This document shows positions 61,387 to 64,000 of a DNA stretch of 64,000 bases, piece after piece (within the stretch, counting starts at the first letter, position 1; each line of letters starts with the position of its first letter). The position numbers and the translations under genes are program-made. The notes under the pieces were generated by a model, which did not search any database, had not been told where the DNA came from, and saw nothing but the letters and a program-made list of their open reading frames with translations. Source of the DNA: Sipunculus nudus (taxonomy: Eukaryota > Annelida > Sipuncula > Golfingiida > Sipunculidae). The stretch lies in the NCBI GenBank assembly GCA_026874595.1, contig CM049316.1:28257339-28321338 (forward strand), in the 5' to 3' direction.

Positions 61387-64000
61387 TCAATATAGTTCAT
61401 GAAGAATCTTCTTAGACTCTTTAAAGAAAAGAGAGACCTCATTTAGTAAAGCGGCTGAATAGTGTTCGAGTTCGGAAGATTCATTCAATCCATATACAAT
61501 GTCCGCTTTTATCAAGGCTTTAACGAGTACAATGTCCGACAGGGCAACCAATTGTGCCTCAACCTGAACGGGTAATTTATCACTAATAAAGTTCCACATA
61601 TGTTCTCTCTGGTTAATTGTAGCAGTGTAGGATTCAACTATATGTACTACTGCATTGAAATATTATTTTCCGCAACGATGACAAAGGAATTTAACTGATG
61701 TTGCATATTAAAATTTTCCAGATTCACAAGTAGCTGTGCTAAGTACCTGAACCTATAGGCTATGATCCAGGTATCTGACTTGATGTTACCCAAAGAGCAG
61801 ACGGCGAGAAGCGCGATCACCATGAACCTCGAAAAAATTACTCAAGGTCAAATCTCGCGAAACGCTAAATTCATGCATGGTATACTCATAGTTCACAATA
61901 CTTTCAATTACTCTACATCTCCATTCGTCCCTGTCTGGAAAGGGTTCACAACCGATTAAGCAGTTATAAATGGTATCAAGCAGTTCATATTTGTTTAACA
62001 GTCGATACATGTCAGCAGTAAATCCGTATATTTGAAGACTTTTATTCAACAAGAAGTTAATGAAACGGTATATCACGATTTTCTTGCAAGGATTTGAAAT
62101 GATTAATCTGTACAAGTTACCAAAAAAAAAATTAGCTTTGCTTTATCAATAAAAGATTCTAAACAGGGTATACCTACCATTGATAAAGCAATATTAGTTC
62201 TAACAGTAGGCTTGAGGTCCTGAGAAATCTTCACACAAAACCTGTGAAATCTTTCCAATATCAAGAGTTCAGTCTTATTTAAATTATTCCATAACTCGCA
62301 GCCAAATAAAGCACCAGGAATTACAATCTGTTTGTATAGCAACATACACGAAAATGGGTTTAAACCCTTTGGCCGAACACCGATACCAGCCATTGACAGA
62401 AAAGATTCTTTCCCCCTATATATGACACGCGTTAGCAACAGATTCTTTGTGCGTGAAGTCAGTCTGCAAATGTACACCAAGATGCACGTGACTCCTCGCC
62501 TGTCGAATCAAGTTCTGTCCTAAATACCACGCTCGCTTTGAATAATATTTATTAAACATCAAAACACTCTCCCCAAACGTCAGAATAACTGATTTTTTGC
62601 TGTTGAAGTTTAAACGCGATTTTGAACTGTGAGCATAGAATATATTGATCATATTTTGAAGACCCTGGGGTTTAAGCGAGAGCAGCGCAACACCATCAGC
62701 CTGTACTGGAGAACCCATATAAGTAACGGCAATGCAGGCTCCAAATTTAGAATATCGTAATTCTTCTAAGAGATCATTTATGTACAACAAAAACCATCAG
62801 GGTGATAAGACCCCACCCTGCCGTAAAACATTGAACCATCTACTTATATATAGACATCCACCTGAACCGCGCTCTGAACATTAGTATAGGAAGAAACAAT
62901 AAGCCTCCAAAATTTACCCTTAATTCCTAAATTGAAAATCTTATATAGAAGGGCATCGTGCCATACTGAATCAAAAGCTCTCTGATTATCGAGGCAGCAC
63001 AGATATATTTTAGACCCCTTAAATTTTCTCTGAAATATGAAATAACTTCTTGAACTATAAAAGATGCATGTAATGAGGACATTTGTTTTTGGTAAGCAAA
63101 TTGTAGACTGTCGGGAAACTGGATCTGATTCACTTTTATAAATTTCAAGAAACATTCAAGTAATATTTTTTCGAAAACTTTAAAAATAACAGACAGTAGC
63201 GAAATTCCTCTGTGTACATCCGGTTTTGTACTGTTTCCTTTCCCTTTTGGTATCATTACAATAAGGCCGCGCTTCAAGCTAACTGGAATTTCTTCCGTGT
63301 ACAACATTAAATTGAAGAGGTAACAAAGATGATCCGTCAATGAATTCCCACAAAAAATGTTACACGATCAAGACTGCCGGATTTCCCTCTTTGAAGGGCC
63401 TTCACCGCGATGAGCACTTCTAGTGGTATTACAGCGCCATCTAGGAGCTTATTGCTACAACTAAATGATACCTTTTTCCCGTGGCCAACTTGCTCGACCA
63501 CGTCGTGATAACAGCCCCCATCAAAATGACTTTACTGTTTAGGGGTATATATATTTTCGAAATAGTCAGCCCACCCATCTGCAGTATCATGTGGATTATA
63601 CAAAATATGACCAGGAGTGAAAGAAATACCCCCTATCAGAAGCGGATCCGGGGGGGGGGGGTCCAGGGGGTCCGGACCCCCGCTTTTTCACCCGAAGCAA
63701 CCTTTTTTAAGGGGTTTTAGACGTAATTTTGCGTCCTGGACCCCCCCCCCCCCCCCCTTTTCCAGACGTGATGACCTTTTTTTCAGGATTTTCATTAGTC
63801 CTCCTGGGTTGGACCCCCCCTTTTTCCTAAATCCTGGATCCGCCCCTGCCTATATATGTTTACGTTTAAACTTTCTTCTCTGTTTAACCATTGTCCAAAA
63901 TCTATTCATATCAAGTTCTGAGTTATCGTGCAGCTCTTGTAAGAGCTCTTCCTCGGCAAATTTATGCATATGCCTTATTACACGTCTTAATTCACATTTC
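61387..64000 (-). mobile_element. Decayed non-LTR retrotransposon (reverse transcriptase region), runs off the window
   Basis: Seen on the - strand, from the window end inwards: a linker (ELDMNRFWTMVKQRRKFKR, about 63863-63940), HDTADGWADYFENIY (about 63560-63600), an RT core in 62927-63340 (MIPKGKGNSTKP, RGISLLSVIFKVFEKIL), a frame change to 62844-63155 (LDNQRAFDSVWH), then 62416-62790, where the catalytic YADD position reads QADG, and C-terminal pieces to about 61387 (GCELWNNL, LERFHRFCVKI). Order and wording fit the CR1/L2/Jockey-like group of non-LTR elements; the clade is not certain. Several frameshifts and the changed catalytic motif show it is dead. The endonuclease region would lie beyond 64000. 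Confidence 0.85.
63637..63848. mobile_element. 212-bp MITE nested in the retrotransposon, 5-bp target duplication
   Basis: Begins CAGAAGCGGATCC and ends GGATCCGCCCCTG, an imperfect terminal inverse, flanked by CCTAT on both sides (63632-63636 and 63849-63853). The interior has G and C runs that are also inverted with respect to each other (GGGGTCCAGGGGGTCC / GGACCCCCC). No coding capacity. It is younger than the retrotransposon it interrupts. Confidence 0.85.

Overview
The window is nuclear DNA from an animal. The genes have introns with GT-AG borders, the sequence is AT-rich, and most of the non-coding DNA is dispersed and tandem repeats. The repeat style (TGACCTTTGACCTCATGACC-type arrays, TCCGTCCGTC boxes, tRNA-derived SINEs) suggests a mollusc, probably a bivalve. 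That is an inference; no species can be named from the sequence alone.

Two protein-coding genes are supported, in a head-to-head pair whose start codons are about 230 bp apart. On the + strand, 31098-54562, is a complete GPATCH1 orthologue. I could place 19 coding exons whose phases all agree. They give a 934-residue protein, against about 930 in human, with the G-patch in exon 4 and a lysine-rich tail. On the - strand is a SOCS6/SOCS7-type gene: an N-terminal exon at 30575-30865 and a large exon at 4218-5261 carrying the SH2 domain and SOCS box, separated by a repeat-filled intron of about 25 kb. The 232 bp between the genes holds two CCAAT boxes, an ETS-type site and a CpG-containing patch, so it is probably a shared bidirectional promoter. 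The two gene products belong to unrelated processes: pre-mRNA splicing surveillance, and cytokine or receptor tyrosine kinase signalling through an elongin-cullin ubiquitin ligase.

Layout: 1-807, end of a TIR/hairpin repeat that is complete at 11553-14710; 808-4217, 3' flank of the SOCS gene; 4218-5261, SOCS SH2/SOCS-box exon; 5262-30574, its intron, with a recent 1735-bp tandem duplication (5408-8877), a 289-bp-period satellite (11640-14060), several dispersed repeat families and a clean 472-bp MITE (29501-29972); 30575-31097, SOCS exon 1 and the promoter; 31098-54562, GPATCH1, with a 179-bp satellite in intron 5, SINE and TIR elements, and CRE and nuclear-receptor-type motifs in introns; 54563-61386, intergenic repeats; 61387-64000, a decayed non-LTR retrotransposon on the - strand interrupted by a 212-bp MITE.

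I found no convincing new gene system. The most interesting non-genic signal is that the main repeat families carry regularly spaced, sequence-perfect nuclear-receptor motifs (DR1 and TCAAGGTCA). Other points worth checking are the nearly identical 1735-bp duplication, a possible in-frame alternative acceptor in GPATCH1 exon 9, and a cluster of CRE palindromes in GPATCH1 intron 14.
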